DNA from: Psychrobacter sp. APC 3281
GTDB taxonomy: Bacteria > Pseudomonadota > Gammaproteobacteria > Pseudomonadales > Moraxellaceae
DNA: 64,000 nt
NCBI RefSeq assembly: GCF_030407815.1
Contig: NZ_JASDCS010000009.1
Span: 62,001 to 126,000 of the forward strand
Reading direction: 5' to 3'
In this document: positions 9,369 to 19,853 of the stretch, one piece after another
How positions within the stretch are numbered: the stretch's first letter is position 1
How the letters are laid out: every line of letters starts with the position of its first letter
Made by a program: the position numbers and the translations under genes
The notes under the pieces: generated by a model
What the model saw: only the letters and a program-made list of their open reading frames with translations
Databases searched by the model: none
What the model was told of the DNA's origin: nothing

Positions 9369-10892
9369 CTATTCAGCAGCAGCTAAGAAATCTGGCAATT
9401 CTGCCGCTTGTTTCTCAAGTTTTTTCAGTTTCTTTTTACCGAGGCCGCCTAATACATCAACTGCGTGACGCAAGCGAGTCAGAGTCATATCGGCACCGAT
9501 AATCGCCATAGAGTTCATGACTGGCGTCGATGAGGTGCTACCAGCGATAGCGATAAAGAACGGCGCCATAAAATCACGCATCTTAATATCAAGATGAGCA
9601 GCAAGGCCTTTTAGCGTGGCATAGATGTTTTCTTCTGACCACGTTGGTAAGACTTCTAACTGCCAAAGGGCTAATTGCAGCATCTCGATAATTTGCTCAG
9701 GGGTGAGTGATTTATGAGTAAAGCTCTCAGCATTGATGTCAGGTAGGTTTTGGAAATAGAAACCACCCCAATTAACCGCATCAGACAATAGCTCGATACG
9801 TGGCTGAATCGCCGCTGCGATAGCGGTTAGTTTGTCACTGTTGCTGGCCCATTCAAGGATTTTATTCTTTAGTTCTTCAGGGCTAAGCGCACGTAGCCAT
9901 TCTGCATTGAGCCAGTTTAGCTTTTCGATATCGAAGATAGGGCCACCAAGCGACACACGCTGAATGTCAAAGCTGGCAATCATTTCTTCTAGCGTAAACT
10001 GCTCAGCATCATTGGGCATTGAGTAGCCCATACGACCAAGATAGTTTAGCAGCGCTTCAGGTAGCACGCCTGCATCACGATAGTAGGTGATAGAAGTTGG
10101 GTTTTTGCGCTTAGAAAGTTTTGACTTGTCCGGGTTGCGTAGGAGCGGCATATGGCAAAGCGTTGGCATTTCCCAACCAAAATAATCATATAGCAGTTGA
10201 TGCTTAGGCGCAGAGTTCAACCACTCTTCACCGCGCATCACATGAGTGATTTCCATCAGATGGTCATCGACGACGTTGGCTAAATGATACGTTGGCATGC
10301 CGTCTGTTTTTAGCAGTACTTGCATATCGACTTGGGTCCAAGGAATCTCAACCGTGCCACGTAGCATGTCATGTACCTGACAGATGCCTTCGGTAGGTAC
10401 GCGCATACGAATCACGTGCGGTTTGCCCTCGCTTACCAATTGCTCGGTTTTTTCTGGTGCAAGATGGGCACAGCGACCATCATAACGAGGGGTCTCGCCA
10501 TTGGCCATTTGTTCAGCGCGCATAGCGTCTAATTCTTCACTGGTACAAAAACAGCGGAACGCATGGTCTTTTTCTATGAGTATCTCGGCGTGTTTTTTGT
10601 AGATATCGCTACGCTCGCTCTGACGATAAGGGGCGTGTGGGCCGCCAATATCTGGGCCCTCGCTCCAATCCAGACCAACCCAGCGTAGGGCATCCAAAAT
10701 CATTTGTTCTGATTGCTCAGTCGAGCGAGTCTGATCAGTGTCTTCGATACGTAAGATGAATTCGCCACCGCGCGCTTTGGCAAAAGCCAAGTTAAATAGG
10801 GCAATATAGGCAGTACCTACGTGTGGAAAGCCAGTTGGTGATGGGGCGATACGCGTACGTACAGGGCGCGTGCTGTCAGTAGAGGTTTGCAT
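9369..10892 (-). CDS. gltX: Glutamate--tRNA ligase
   Basis: Charges tRNA-Glu with glutamate in the cytoplasm. The class I synthetase signatures are visible: [16 protein letters not shown] (HIGH region) near residue 14 and KLSKRKN (KMSKS region) near residue 255. The 507-residue length is normal for bacterial GltX, and the alpha-helical anticodon-binding domain ends in a Lys-rich segment and LPDFLAAAE. The ATG at 10892 is the only sensible start. It is transcribed towards its cognate tRNA-Glu, 870 bases downstream. A second, truncated relative, the gluQ product, lies at 33575-34579. Confidence 0.97.
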   Translation of the reverse strand: MQTSTDSTRPVRTRIAPSPTGFPHVGTAYIALFNLAFAKARGGEFILRIEDTDQTRSTEQSEQMILDALRWVGLDWSEGPDIGGPHAPYRQSERSDIYKKHAEILIEKDHAFRCFCTSEELDAMRAEQMANGETPRYDGRCAHLAPEKTEQLVSEGKPHVIRMRVPTEGICQVHDMLRGTVEIPWTQVDMQVLLKTDGMPTYHLANVVDDHLMEITHVMRGEEWLNSAPKHQLLYDYFGWEMPTLCHMPLLRNPDKSKLSKRKNPTSITYYRDAGVLPEALLNYLGRMGYSMPNDAEQFTLEEMIASFDIQRVSLGGPIFDIEKLNWLNAEWLRALSPEELKNKILEWASNSDKLTAIAAAIQPRIELLSDAVNWGGFYFQNLPDINAESFTHKSLTPEQIIEMLQLALWQLEVLPTWSEENIYATLKGLAAHLDIKMRDFMAPFFIAIAGSTSSTPVMNSMAIIGADMTLTRLRHAVDVLGGLGKKKLKKLEKQAAELPDFLAAAE

Positions 10893-11142
10893 GGTAAAAG
10901 TCTCAAAGTTTGCTATCGATATAAGCTATTAGTATAAATAGCGATGAAAGATATGAAGTCGATGTTAAGAAATAGCGTAAAATATAGCGCTAGTATAACA
11001 GAGACATGTGATATTTTTAATGAAAAGCCCTTCTAGTGCTTGACTACAGGTGTATCCTTGCGATAATAATGCTAAGCAAGTCATAACTTGTTTATTTTCA
11101 TCTAATTACTGGCCAGTATGGTCGTCATCTATTGAGTTGTTT

Positions 11143-12294
11143 GTGTCCCTATCAAAGTCTAAGCCAAAATCGAAAGCCAGTCCTTCTGCCGCCGCTGATC
11201 TCTCTGAGTCAGCGTCTAATCCTTCTGCTGTAAAGGATGCGTCTACGCAAGATGTCGATCTGGATGTTACTCACGCCCGTCATGAGGGCGATATCACGTC
11301 TGATGAATTAAGTTTTGTCCATGATGCGGTGCTGCTGCAAGAGACTGTCGCAGCAGTACTGGGTGTAAAATCCTTGCCCAAGCAAACAGAAGGCGACCAA
11401 CATAGCTTAAATATAAGTGGCATCTACGTTGATGCAACCTTTGGTCGTGGTGGCCATAGCCGACTACTATTAAGTCAACTCGCCGATGACGCCACGCTGA
11501 TTGTCTTTGACAAAGATCCAACAGCCATTAGTGTGGCGCAAGAGCTGGCAAGCAAAGACAGCCGCGTGCGTGTGGTTCACGATAGTTTTGCGACGTTGAC
11601 CGACAGTCTGGCTGCTATGGGCATCACTGAAATTGATGGTTTGATGGCAGATTTGGGCATTTCATCACCGCAGATTGATGACGGTAGCCGCGGCTTTAGC
11701 TTTATGCGTGATGGGGCAGTAGACATGCGTATGGATACCAGTCGTGGCCAGTCAGTTGCCGAATGGCTCGAGAAAGTCAATGATGAAACGTTGGCCAATG
11801 TACTTTATGAGTTTGGCGAAGAGCGTCATAGCCGCCGTATTGCACGCGCTATCAAACAGATGGAGAGCTACGAGTCTACGCTTGAATTGGCAGAAGTCAT
11901 CAAAGTAGCGCATCCCAACTGGCAACGCGGTAAACATCCAGCCACACAAAGCTTTCAAGCCATGCGTATTTTTATTAACAATGAGCTGGGCGATGTTGAT
12001 GACTTTTTAGAGCAAAGTATTCCTATCTTAAAGTCAGGTGGACAGCTTGCGGTCATTAGCTTTCACTCATTAGAAGATCGCCGTATCAAGCAGTTTTTGC
12101 AGCGACATAGTAAAGGGCAATATCCAGAAGACGAAAACCTGCCAATGCTGCCGAATCGTCCACGCTATTTTAGCAAGCCAAAACGTGTTGGCCCAAGCAA
12201 AGCTGAGACGAGTCAAAACCCGCGCGCGCGTAGTGCATGGCTGCGTATGGCAACGCGTACCGACACAGCTTATGAGCAGACAACAAAATCATAG
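11143..12294 (+). CDS. rsmH: 16S rRNA (cytosine(1402)-N(4))-methyltransferase
   Basis: S-adenosylmethionine-dependent enzyme (MraW) that methylates N4 of C1402 in the ribosomal P site. It has HDAVLLQETVAAVLG, YVDATFGRGGHSRLLLSQL (SAM site), LMADLGISSPQIDDGSRGFSF and VISFHSLEDRRIKQFL, all typical. The conserved part begins only at about residue 60; the preceding 60 residues are Ser/Ala/Asp-rich and absent from E. coli RsmH (313 residues). No in-frame ATG exists before the core, so the start is a GTG: 11143 (383 residues) is my choice, 11050 would give 414. It opens a dcw cluster that lacks mraZ. Confidence 0.92.
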   Translation: MSLSKSKPKSKASPSAAADLSESASNPSAVKDASTQDVDLDVTHARHEGDITSDELSFVHDAVLLQETVAAVLGVKSLPKQTEGDQHSLNISGIYVDATFGRGGHSRLLLSQLADDATLIVFDKDPTAISVAQELASKDSRVRVVHDSFATLTDSLAAMGITEIDGLMADLGISSPQIDDGSRGFSFMRDGAVDMRMDTSRGQSVAEWLEKVNDETLANVLYEFGEERHSRRIARAIKQMESYESTLELAEVIKVAHPNWQRGKHPATQSFQAMRIFINNELGDVDDFLEQSIPILKSGGQLAVISFHSLEDRRIKQFLQRHSKGQYPEDENLPMLPNRPRYFSKPKRVGPSKAETSQNPRARSAWLRMATRTDTAYEQTTKS

Positions 12295-12720
12295 AACAAC
12301 ATGATGCCACAAGTCATAGCTGAATATGATTATTGAGTAGTCTAAGATTGCTAATATTTGTCTAAATGATGCGCAAATGTCCTAATGGCTACGCCACTGT
12401 TAAAAATCTGTAAATATTGTCTGTTAGGCTCATCAGTTGGTTTTTATCTGCTTAATAGTTAAATGGTTTTATATAGTACAGCCACTCAACGTGTTTGGTT
12501 GTGGTATGGCATATTGATAGTCATGAGTTGTGATGACTTGTGGCTATTGAAGATATTAGCTATTGGCTGTGTTTTTCATATTCGTTTTTTAGGTTTAGGT
12601 TTTACACTTATAAGTGTCTTTGGTTTTATATTTATCGATGGTATGACCGAATAATGACACGTTCATCTTTCGCAATCCGTTATCTACTCTATCGTTTACG
12701 TTCACCTTTTTGAGATCGTC
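12295..12720 (+). other. Intergenic gap rsmH-ftsL, no gene supported
   Basis: A 426-base AT-rich spacer, unusually long for adjacent dcw genes. A 63-codon open frame at 12463-12654 is rich in hydrophobic codons but has no ribosome binding site and I do not call it. I see no terminator or strong promoter, though an ftsL promoter could lie here. Confidence 0.5.
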
Positions 12721-13203
12721 ATGGCAATATCTGACAAACCTGCGAATCGCCGCACTGCTACACCTTATAATACCGATGTCGGCGAGCTGTTCGTGCGCCG
12801 GTTTAATGTGGTGAGCATTTATGTGGTCGTGCTACTGCTATTGGCAGCCACGATTGTATGGAGTGGTATCAAAACTGCCGAAGAAGTTCAGCAATATCAT
12901 CAGGACTACAAAACTTTGCAAGACATGAAAAAACAAGAACGTAAGCTACAAGTAGAGCATCAGCGTCTATTGATTGAGCAGCAAACCTTTAGCGCCACAC
13001 CGCAGATTGCCAGTCGAGCGGTTGCTGAATTGGGTATGTATTCGCCAACATTAAAGGATAAGCTGATTATCCAGCCTGGTGTCGCTACTGCATTGGTGCC
13101 AGTGGTTACGGAAGACTCAGATGAAGATATGTCTGACGTGATTGGGCCACGTGCCTCTACTGACATCTCTCCTGAAGAACCAGCGACGGAGGCAGGACAA
13201 TGA
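12721..13203 (+). CDS. ftsL: Cell division protein FtsL
   Basis: Bitopic inner membrane protein of the divisome, which forms a complex with FtsB and FtsQ and helps activate FtsW-FtsI. There is a 27-residue cytoplasmic end, a membrane segment about residues 32-51 (VVSIYVVVLLLLAATIVWSG), then a heptad-like helix from about 55 to 95 and the short PQIASRAVAELGMYSPT domain. At 160 residues it is longer than E. coli FtsL (121), because of an acidic C-terminal tail. The stop overlaps the ftsI start in ATGA, so the two are translationally coupled. Confidence 0.9.
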   Translation: MAISDKPANRRTATPYNTDVGELFVRRFNVVSIYVVVLLLLAATIVWSGIKTAEEVQQYHQDYKTLQDMKKQERKLQVEHQRLLIEQQTFSATPQIASRAVAELGMYSPTLKDKLIIQPGVATALVPVVTEDSDEDMSDVIGPRASTDISPEEPATEAGQ

Positions 13204-15290
13204 GTGAGAAAAAGCCTAAATCCACCGCAAAAAACACCAGCAAGAAACCAGCCAGCGGCAAGGTAACCAAACCTCTCCGCCGAGCCAGTGCTGCTAAGTC
13301 TGGTCAAACAAGTAGCAAGCCTGATAAAGCTGCAAGTAATCGTAAGGCCAAATTGTTTGGTCGCATCAAAAAAAGCGATACCCAAGGCGCTTATACCAGT
13401 GTAAAAAACCGCAAAAGTAAAATGGTTTTTTCGAGCAAAGCGTCAGGTGCGTCTGCTCTCGGTGGTTTCGAACAAGACAAAAACCGTTTTCGTATGGTCT
13501 GGGGTCTAGCGCTGGTCATATTAGCGCTACTGATTAGCCGCGCCTATTATATTCAGGTTGCCAACGCACAGTTCTATCAAGACAAAGGCAATGAGCTCAT
13601 TACCAGTGAGCGCACCCAAAAGTCTTATCGCGGTATGATTACCGATCGTAATAATCTACCGCTTGCGGTCAGCGCGCCGCTCGCGACAGTTTCATTCAGT
13701 CCGCATGATTACTCTCGTGAATATTATGAGCTAAAGCGCATTATCATTACCAATCCTAGCAGTCCACAATTACAAGCGCGTATGCAAAAGCGTCTAGATA
13801 ATATGGATCTAACAAAGCTAGCCGCTGCTGCCAATATCTCGGTCGATGAGTTAAAAAAAGTCACGGCTATTGATGACAGTATCGATGTGACCGATGAAAA
13901 AGCCGTAAAAGCAGCTTTGCCATCTGGTGCGGGCTCACACTATTTGCCACTGCTTAATAAGGTCACACCTGAGATTGCCCAAAGCGTCAGCTCACTTGAT
14001 TTCCCTGGTGTCTACGAAAAGAATTTCTTTCAGCGTTATTATCCACAGCCACAGTCTAATGCGCAGCTGCTGGGCTTTATGGGTCAAAACGCCAAAGATC
14101 CTGAAGGCGGCTACGAAGGCCGTGCTGGTATTGAGCGTCAGTATGAAAAAGATTTGGCAGGTGATGACGGAAAAGTACTGGTTCTAAAAGACGCCAAACA
14201 AAACAGTCTAAAAGAAATCAAACAAATCGAGCCAGAAGTACCCGGCAAAGATGTGGCATTAACGATTGATTCGCGCTTACAGTATTTGCTATATAAAGAG
14301 TTAGAAAAAGCTGGACGCTTACAAAAAGCACGCTGGTCAACAGGTATGATCGTTGACGTGCAAACTGGTGAAGTATTGGCGTTATCGACATGGCCGTCGT
14401 TTAACTCGAACAACCTTAATGAGATGACGGGTGAAAATCAGCGTAACCGCGCACTGTTAGATGTGTTCGAGCCAGGTTCGGTGATGAAACCGTTTACCGT
14501 GGCGGCAGCGCTAGACTCGGGCAAATATACGCCAACGACTTTGATTGATACCAATCCCGGTTCGATTCGCGTACGTGGCTATACCATTCGAGATCATAAT
14601 AATTTGGGTATGATTAACATGGCCACGCTATTACAGAAATCTAGTAACGTTGCCTCCACCAAGATTGCGCTATCACTGCCAGCCGATGCTATTAGTAATA
14701 TGCAACGACAGTTTGGCTTTGGCTCAAAGACTCCATTGCAGTTCCCAGGTGAGGGCAGCGGTTTGATCGTCACGCCAAAAGAAAAAGAAACCTCGCGCCG
14801 TGCAACGGTTAGTTATGGTTATGGTCTGCAAGTGACATTGGCACAGGTTGCACAGGCGTACTCAGCCCTAGCAGCAGGTGGAGTCATGCATCCATTAACT
14901 TTAATTAAAGATGACAAGTCGCAGCCAAGCAAACGCATTATGGCGCATGAGCAGGCAATGTCTATCGTACAGATGCTCGAGAGCGTGACTGAGCCTGGTG
15001 GTACGGCGAAAGCCGCTGCCATTGATGGATATCGCGTGGCAGGTAAGACAGGTACGTCACGCCGCATCAATCCAGATGGTGGTTATTATACGGATCAGTA
15101 TCGTAACGTCTTTGCTGGTATGGCACCTGCATCCAATCCAAAGCTGGTAGGCGTAATGCTTATTGAAGACCCACGTGGTCAGATTTATGCTGGTCTAACG
15201 GTCGCACCTGTTTTCCATAATGTAATGAAAGAAGCATTGCGATTGTATAACGTGCCTTTGGATAAGCCACTAAAAACGGAAGCGCAGTAA
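13200..15290 (+). CDS. ftsI: Peptidoglycan D,D-transpeptidase FtsI (PBP3)
   Basis: Septum-specific transpeptidase, the partner of FtsW. The three penicillin-binding motifs are present: SVMK (active serine, near residue 425), SSN (KSSNVASTK) and KTGTSRR. A membrane anchor lies at about residues 97-118, preceded by an unusually long, Lys/Ser-rich cytoplasmic end of about 95 residues. The N-terminal periplasmic dimerisation domain includes YRGMITDRNNLPLAVS. The 696-residue length exceeds E. coli PBP3 (588), mainly through the N-terminal extension and an insert near residues 190-260. The start overlaps the ftsL stop. Confidence 0.97.
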   Translation: MSEKKPKSTAKNTSKKPASGKVTKPLRRASAAKSGQTSSKPDKAASNRKAKLFGRIKKSDTQGAYTSVKNRKSKMVFSSKASGASALGGFEQDKNRFRMVWGLALVILALLISRAYYIQVANAQFYQDKGNELITSERTQKSYRGMITDRNNLPLAVSAPLATVSFSPHDYSREYYELKRIIITNPSSPQLQARMQKRLDNMDLTKLAAAANISVDELKKVTAIDDSIDVTDEKAVKAALPSGAGSHYLPLLNKVTPEIAQSVSSLDFPGVYEKNFFQRYYPQPQSNAQLLGFMGQNAKDPEGGYEGRAGIERQYEKDLAGDDGKVLVLKDAKQNSLKEIKQIEPEVPGKDVALTIDSRLQYLLYKELEKAGRLQKARWSTGMIVDVQTGEVLALSTWPSFNSNNLNEMTGENQRNRALLDVFEPGSVMKPFTVAAALDSGKYTPTTLIDTNPGSIRVRGYTIRDHNNLGMINMATLLQKSSNVASTKIALSLPADAISNMQRQFGFGSKTPLQFPGEGSGLIVTPKEKETSRRATVSYGYGLQVTLAQVAQAYSALAAGGVMHPLTLIKDDKSQPSKRIMAHEQAMSIVQMLESVTEPGGTAKAAAIDGYRVAGKTGTSRRINPDGGYYTDQYRNVFAGMAPASNPKLVGVMLIEDPRGQIYAGLTVAPVFHNVMKEALRLYNVPLDKPLKTEAQ

Positions 15291-15310
15291 GCGTTCAATT
15301 ATTTTAAATG

Positions 15311-15330
15311 TCCAGCTCTACTGAGCTGAC
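15311..15330 (+). repeat. Small hairpin in the ftsI-murE gap
   Basis: CAGCTC and GAGCTG enclose the 4-base loop TACT, but only a weak, delayed T run follows, so this may be at most a minor attenuator or an mRNA-stability element. Confidence 0.4.
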
Positions 15331-15356
15331 ACGTTTTAACTGTTTAGGATTTATCT

Positions 15357-17072
15357 ATGACTATATCATCGCTAGATAGCGCTACTGTTACTTTACAACA
15401 GCTTATAGATGCCAATAAAAGCCAGCAGCAAAAACTGGCTGAGCAGCTTACAGCGATGATAGCAGCATCGATTCAGGAAGAATCCAATCAGGTAGGTTCA
15501 GATCAATCCCAGTCTATTGCCCATATTCCGTTTCAACAGTTTCGCTTGGACAATCGCCAATTGGAAGCGAATGACGTATTTGTCCTGTTAAAAAGTCAAA
15601 CAGCCAATCCTCAAAAAAGTCGCGATTATCTACTACAAGCCGCTGAGCAAGCCGCGTTTATTCTCTCAGAAATTGACCCTATTGTTTTGCTTAGCGAAGC
15701 AGATAATTCCTCAAATACCACTAATGAACCGCAGACAGATAGTATTGCTAATGCACAGCAGCAACTAGCAGCATTACCATGCCCTGTATTGTACGTTCCT
15801 AATATTCGCGACTTTTTGGGTAGCTTAATTCAAGCGCGCCTGCAATATCAGCAGCCAGCGACTCTACCGACCGTGGTTGCGGTAACTGGTACAAATGGTA
15901 AAACAACCATCAGTCAATTAGTAGCACAGCTTACCCAGTTGATGGGTCAGAGTAGTGCGGTGATGGGTACGGCAGGTAATGGTCGACTTGGTGCTCTGGT
16001 GCAAGCCAGCCATACCACAGGCGATGCGTTAGCTGTCCAGCAGTTCTTATATCAAATGGGAACGGAGCAGGCAGAAATATTGGCATTAGAGGCCAGCTCT
16101 CACGGGTTGGATCAGCAACGTCTACAAGGTATGCCAGTCACTGTAGCGATTTATACCAATTTGAGCCGTGACCATTTAGACTATCATGCTGATATGGCAG
16201 AATATGCCGCTGCCAAAGCCAAGCTGTTTGATAAAGCCCATTTTCCAGATTTGACCCATGCCATTATTAATATCGATGATGAGCATGCTCAGGTTATGTT
16301 AGATATAGCAAATGATAGCGGTTTGACGGTATGGACATACAGTTTGGATTCATCAAAAACTGCTACTTTCGTTGCTGCTGATATCACGCCGAGTCTGCAA
16401 GGCGTCAAAATAAATCTGCGTACTGATTTTGGCGATGAGAAAGCTGACAACATAGAGGTTGTTAGTCCACTATTAGGTCGCTTCAATGTAGCCAATTTGC
16501 TCGCAGCGATCGCAGCTGTCGTAGCACTTGATACTGACTTGGCTATGAATATTGAACATATTGCGCCTGCTGTTGCACAGTTGCAAGGTGCAGTTGGGCG
16601 TATGCAGCGTGTATCATCAAATGATGGCTGCTTTATCGTTGATTATGCGCATACTCCAGATGCGCTAAGCCAAGTGCTAGCAAGTTTAAAAACCCACTGT
16701 AAAGGTCAGCTTTGGGCAGTATTTGGTTGCGGCGGAGATCGCGATGCAGGCAAGCGACCGTTGATGGCGCAAGCAGGTCTGGCAGGTGCTGATCAAGTTA
16801 TTTTGACTGCGGATAATCCACGTACCGAAGACCCAAATGTAATTTTGCAAGATATGCAGGCTGGTATGACAGATGAGCAATATCAACGAACCCATATCGA
16901 GCCTGCCCGCCAAACCGCTATTGAATATGCAGTTAGTCACTCAGGTGTAGATGATATCGTGGTCATCGCAGGCAAAGGTCATGAAACCTATCAAGAGATT
17001 AACAACGTTCGCTATGATTTCGATGACAGTGTTGTTTTGCAGCAGGCATTGAAACAAGCTAGCCGTGTGTAG
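15357..17072 (+). CDS. murE: UDP-N-acetylmuramoyl-L-alanyl-D-glutamate--2,6-diaminopimelate ligase
   Basis: Adds meso-diaminopimelate to UDP-MurNAc-L-Ala-D-Glu using ATP. The Mur ligase P-loop VVAVTGTNGKTT lies near residue 177, LEASSHGLDQQRL and YTNLSRDHLDYH are the substrate and metal regions, and DNPRTEDP is the motif that marks diaminopimelate rather than lysine specificity. At 571 residues it is longer than E. coli MurE (495) because of Gln/Ser/Asn-rich inserts in the N-terminal UDP-binding domain (about residues 15-45 and 115-145). It follows ftsI by 66 bases in the same direction. Confidence 0.96.
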   Translation: MTISSLDSATVTLQQLIDANKSQQQKLAEQLTAMIAASIQEESNQVGSDQSQSIAHIPFQQFRLDNRQLEANDVFVLLKSQTANPQKSRDYLLQAAEQAAFILSEIDPIVLLSEADNSSNTTNEPQTDSIANAQQQLAALPCPVLYVPNIRDFLGSLIQARLQYQQPATLPTVVAVTGTNGKTTISQLVAQLTQLMGQSSAVMGTAGNGRLGALVQASHTTGDALAVQQFLYQMGTEQAEILALEASSHGLDQQRLQGMPVTVAIYTNLSRDHLDYHADMAEYAAAKAKLFDKAHFPDLTHAIINIDDEHAQVMLDIANDSGLTVWTYSLDSSKTATFVAADITPSLQGVKINLRTDFGDEKADNIEVVSPLLGRFNVANLLAAIAAVVALDTDLAMNIEHIAPAVAQLQGAVGRMQRVSSNDGCFIVDYAHTPDALSQVLASLKTHCKGQLWAVFGCGGDRDAGKRPLMAQAGLAGADQVILTADNPRTEDPNVILQDMQAGMTDEQYQRTHIEPARQTAIEYAVSHSGVDDIVVIAGKGHETYQEINNVRYDFDDSVVLQQALKQASRV

Positions 17073-17154
17073 TTGATTGGCTTTCGATACATGTATTAGT
17101 AAAAATTGATCATTAAATATAAAAATTAAGTAGTCATCATATAAGGTAATCATT

Positions 17155-18603
17155 ATGACAGCCGACACCGATAATACTGCCCAGTCGCAAGGGCTCTATG
17201 TCTGGCAAATGGACAATCTGCTCGCAGCGACCACGTCGCTCGATGGGCAGTGGCAACTACCACAAGGCCATGCAGCAGAACAGGCGGCCTTGTCTAGTAA
17301 ACGTATAGCCACTGATACTCGCACGATAAAGCCAGGCGATATATTTTTAGCGCTAAGCGGCGACAATTTCGATGGTCACGATTATATCGAGACAGCAATA
17401 TTAAAAGGTGCAGTTGCCGCTGTCGTCTCTCGTCCTATTTCGTTGTCCGGCCCAAATGCTATTCCGCAATTGGTGGTCAGCGATACCCGTCTGGCACTAG
17501 GTCAATTGGCAGCATATCGTCGTCAGCAGCATACAGATTTAACTGTGATTGCTATTACGGGCTCTAGCGGCAAGACTACTTGCAAAGAAATGCTTGGCAG
17601 TATTTTTGGTAGATTGGCACCGACCTTGATCACTCGTGGTAACCTCAATAACGATTTGGGTGTACCAATGATGTTGCTTGAGCTATCAGACCATCATCGT
17701 TATGCTATTTTAGAGTTGGGCGCAAACCATATTGGCGAGATTGCTTATACGACTGAAATTGTTCAGCCTGATGTGGCCTGTATCTTAAACATCGGTACAG
17801 CGCATTTGGGTGAGTTTGGTAGCCGTGAAGGCATCTGCCAGACCAAAGCAGAGATTTACCATACGTTGACGGACGCGCAGTTTGCGATTGTTCCTGATAA
17901 GGATGACTTTACCAATCAGTTGCGTCGTATCGCTGAAAAGCACACCTCACATGTGATTGGCTTTGGTAATACGGATGTAAGCGCAAGCCATCTAGACGTA
18001 GAGCCTGAACGTAGCGAATTTAAGCTACATATCGGTAACCAAGTCCATGATATCAACTTGCCATTGGCAGGTGAGCACAATGTCAATAATGCCTTGGCCG
18101 CTGCTGCCTGTGCACATGCGCTGAATATTGAGGTGAGCGACATCGTCATTGGGCTCGAAAATGCGCGTCCTGCTAAAGGTCGTCTAAATAGCCAGATACT
18201 TGGTATGCATCGTCTTATTGATGATACTTATAATGCCAACCCTCATTCGGTACGTGCCGCCGCCAAAGTATTGGCTGCGCAAACAGGTACGCAGGTCATG
18301 GTGCTGGGCGATATCGGTGAGCTAGGAGAGGCTGCTATTAGTGAACATCAAAGCTTGGGCCGTACTATCGCGACCACAGGTATCAACGTGCTGCTTTGTG
18401 TTGGCGAATATGCCCCTTATACCGTTGCAGGTGCGCAAGAGGTGTCTGATATCAGTGCTCATGCTTTTGCCGACAAAGACAGTTTATTACAGTATTTACA
18501 GCCGTATTTGCAAGCGCAACAAGCTAAGCCTTGTACTGTGTTGTTCAAAGGCTCTCGTTCCATGGGAATGGAAACACTTATTCATGCGCTAGTAGAGGAG
18601 TAG
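17155..18603 (+). CDS. murF: UDP-N-acetylmuramoyl-tripeptide--D-alanyl-D-alanine ligase
   Basis: Joins D-Ala-D-Ala to the UDP-MurNAc tripeptide, the last cytoplasmic step of stem-peptide assembly. The P-loop is AITGSSGKTTCKEML near residue 140; LELGANHIGEI and the LIDDTYNANPHSVRAA block are MurF signatures. The 482-residue length is normal. An 82-base gap separates it from murE, with a modest AAGG site before the ATG. Its stop is followed three bases later by the GTG of mraY. Confidence 0.96.
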   Translation: MTADTDNTAQSQGLYVWQMDNLLAATTSLDGQWQLPQGHAAEQAALSSKRIATDTRTIKPGDIFLALSGDNFDGHDYIETAILKGAVAAVVSRPISLSGPNAIPQLVVSDTRLALGQLAAYRRQQHTDLTVIAITGSSGKTTCKEMLGSIFGRLAPTLITRGNLNNDLGVPMMLLELSDHHRYAILELGANHIGEIAYTTEIVQPDVACILNIGTAHLGEFGSREGICQTKAEIYHTLTDAQFAIVPDKDDFTNQLRRIAEKHTSHVIGFGNTDVSASHLDVEPERSEFKLHIGNQVHDINLPLAGEHNVNNALAAAACAHALNIEVSDIVIGLENARPAKGRLNSQILGMHRLIDDTYNANPHSVRAAAKVLAAQTGTQVMVLGDIGELGEAAISEHQSLGRTIATTGINVLLCVGEYAPYTVAGAQEVSDISAHAFADKDSLLQYLQPYLQAQQAKPCTVLFKGSRSMGMETLIHALVEE

Positions 18604-18606
18604 GCG

Positions 18607-19725
18607 GTGTTAGTTTGGTTGTTCGGCTGGCTTGGCCAGTATTATACGCCGTTTTCTGCGGTTTCTTCGTTGACGCTGCGAGCATTGCTTGCAGTTGTTA
18701 CCGCCCTTGTATTTAGCATGATGTTTGGTGGCCGTGTCATTCGGCACTTGCGATCGCTCAAATATGGTCAGGCCATTCGTAATGATGGGCCTCAGTCGCA
18801 TTTGGCCAAGACTGGTACACCAACCATGGGCGGGGTATTGATCCTAAGCGCGATTGGCATATCGACGCTGCTGTGGGCACGACTAAACAATCCTTATGTT
18901 TGGATTTTGCTCGTGGTTATGGTTATCTTCGGTGCCGTAGGTTGGGCTGATGATTGGCTAAAAATTAAGTATAAAGATCCAAAAGGCTTAATCGCTCGCA
19001 AAAAGTATTTTTGGTTATCTATGGGCGCACTGTTTGTCGGTGTGTCTTTGTATTATATCGCCACGCTACAACCCGATATCAATACCACGCGCGAGATGCA
19101 GGATTTGCTATTGCCAGTATTCAAAGACTGGATGATTCCATTTTCAGCGGTGCCATTTGGTATTGGCTTTATCATCTTTACCTATTTTGTGATTAATGGT
19201 GCTTCTAACGCAGTCAACCTAACCGACGGTTTGGATGGTTTGGCGATTTTGCCAGTTGTTCTCGTCGCTGCAGGTTTGGGCGCGATGGCCTATGTATCAG
19301 GCGATGTACGCTTTGCTGACTACTTGCATGTGCCTTATATTTCTTATAACTCCGAAGTTATCATCGTCTGTGGCTCAATGGTGGGAGCAGGCCTTGGTTT
19401 CTTATGGTTCAACGCGCATCCAGCACAAGTGTTTATGGGTGATGTTGGCGCGCTAGCATTGGGTGCAATGTTAGGTACTATCGCTGTGATGACCCGTCAA
19501 GAGATTGCCTTCGCGATTATGGGCGGTTTGTTTGTCGCAGAAGCGCTATCAGTGATGTTGCAAGTTGGCTCGTACAAACTGCGCAAGAAACGCGTCTTCC
19601 GTATGGCACCGCTGCATCATCATTTTGAAGAAATTGGCTGGAAAGAAACGCAAGTGGTAGCGAGATTCTGGATTATTGCCATTATCCTTGTCATCCTCGG
19701 GCTAATGACCTTGAAGCTGCGCTAG
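18607..19725 (+). CDS. mraY: Phospho-N-acetylmuramoyl-pentapeptide-transferase
   Basis: Integral membrane enzyme that transfers phospho-MurNAc-pentapeptide to undecaprenyl phosphate, making lipid I. The start is a GTG, with GAGGAG at the end of murF as its ribosome binding site. About ten membrane segments are visible. Diagnostic motifs are [13 protein letters not shown], the Asp pair in [21 protein letters not shown], and the His cluster APLHHHFE. The [11 protein letters not shown] segment has Ala where many homologues have Ser. It is the last gene of this dcw section: murD and ftsW lie 10.8 kb further on. Confidence 0.97.
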   Translation: MLVWLFGWLGQYYTPFSAVSSLTLRALLAVVTALVFSMMFGGRVIRHLRSLKYGQAIRNDGPQSHLAKTGTPTMGGVLILSAIGISTLLWARLNNPYVWILLVVMVIFGAVGWADDWLKIKYKDPKGLIARKKYFWLSMGALFVGVSLYYIATLQPDINTTREMQDLLLPVFKDWMIPFSAVPFGIGFIIFTYFVINGASNAVNLTDGLDGLAILPVVLVAAGLGAMAYVSGDVRFADYLHVPYISYNSEVIIVCGSMVGAGLGFLWFNAHPAQVFMGDVGALALGAMLGTIAVMTRQEIAFAIMGGLFVAEALSVMLQVGSYKLRKKRVFRMAPLHHHFEEIGWKETQVVARFWIIAIILVILGLMTLKLR

Positions 19726-19763
19726 AAAAACAATCCTCAAATATACCTAACTTTCCTGCTTAG

Positions 19764-19796
19764 AAGCCACCTTAATGATTATTGAGGTGGCTTTTT
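19764..19796 (+). terminator. Terminator after mraY
   Basis: AAGCCACCTTAAT pairs with ATTGAGGTGGCTT around a 4-base loop, followed by TTT. It marks the end of the rsmH-mraY transcription unit. Confidence 0.88.
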
Positions 19797-19853
19797 ATCG
19801 TTTAAGGCACACGAAATTTGTTAAAATGCGAAGCATATTGCTATCACTTTGGG

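Noticed and set aside
12463..12654. 63-codon hydrophobic open frame between rsmH and ftsL
   Set aside because: No ribosome binding site; hydrophobicity follows from T-rich DNA. Cannot be excluded, but not supported.
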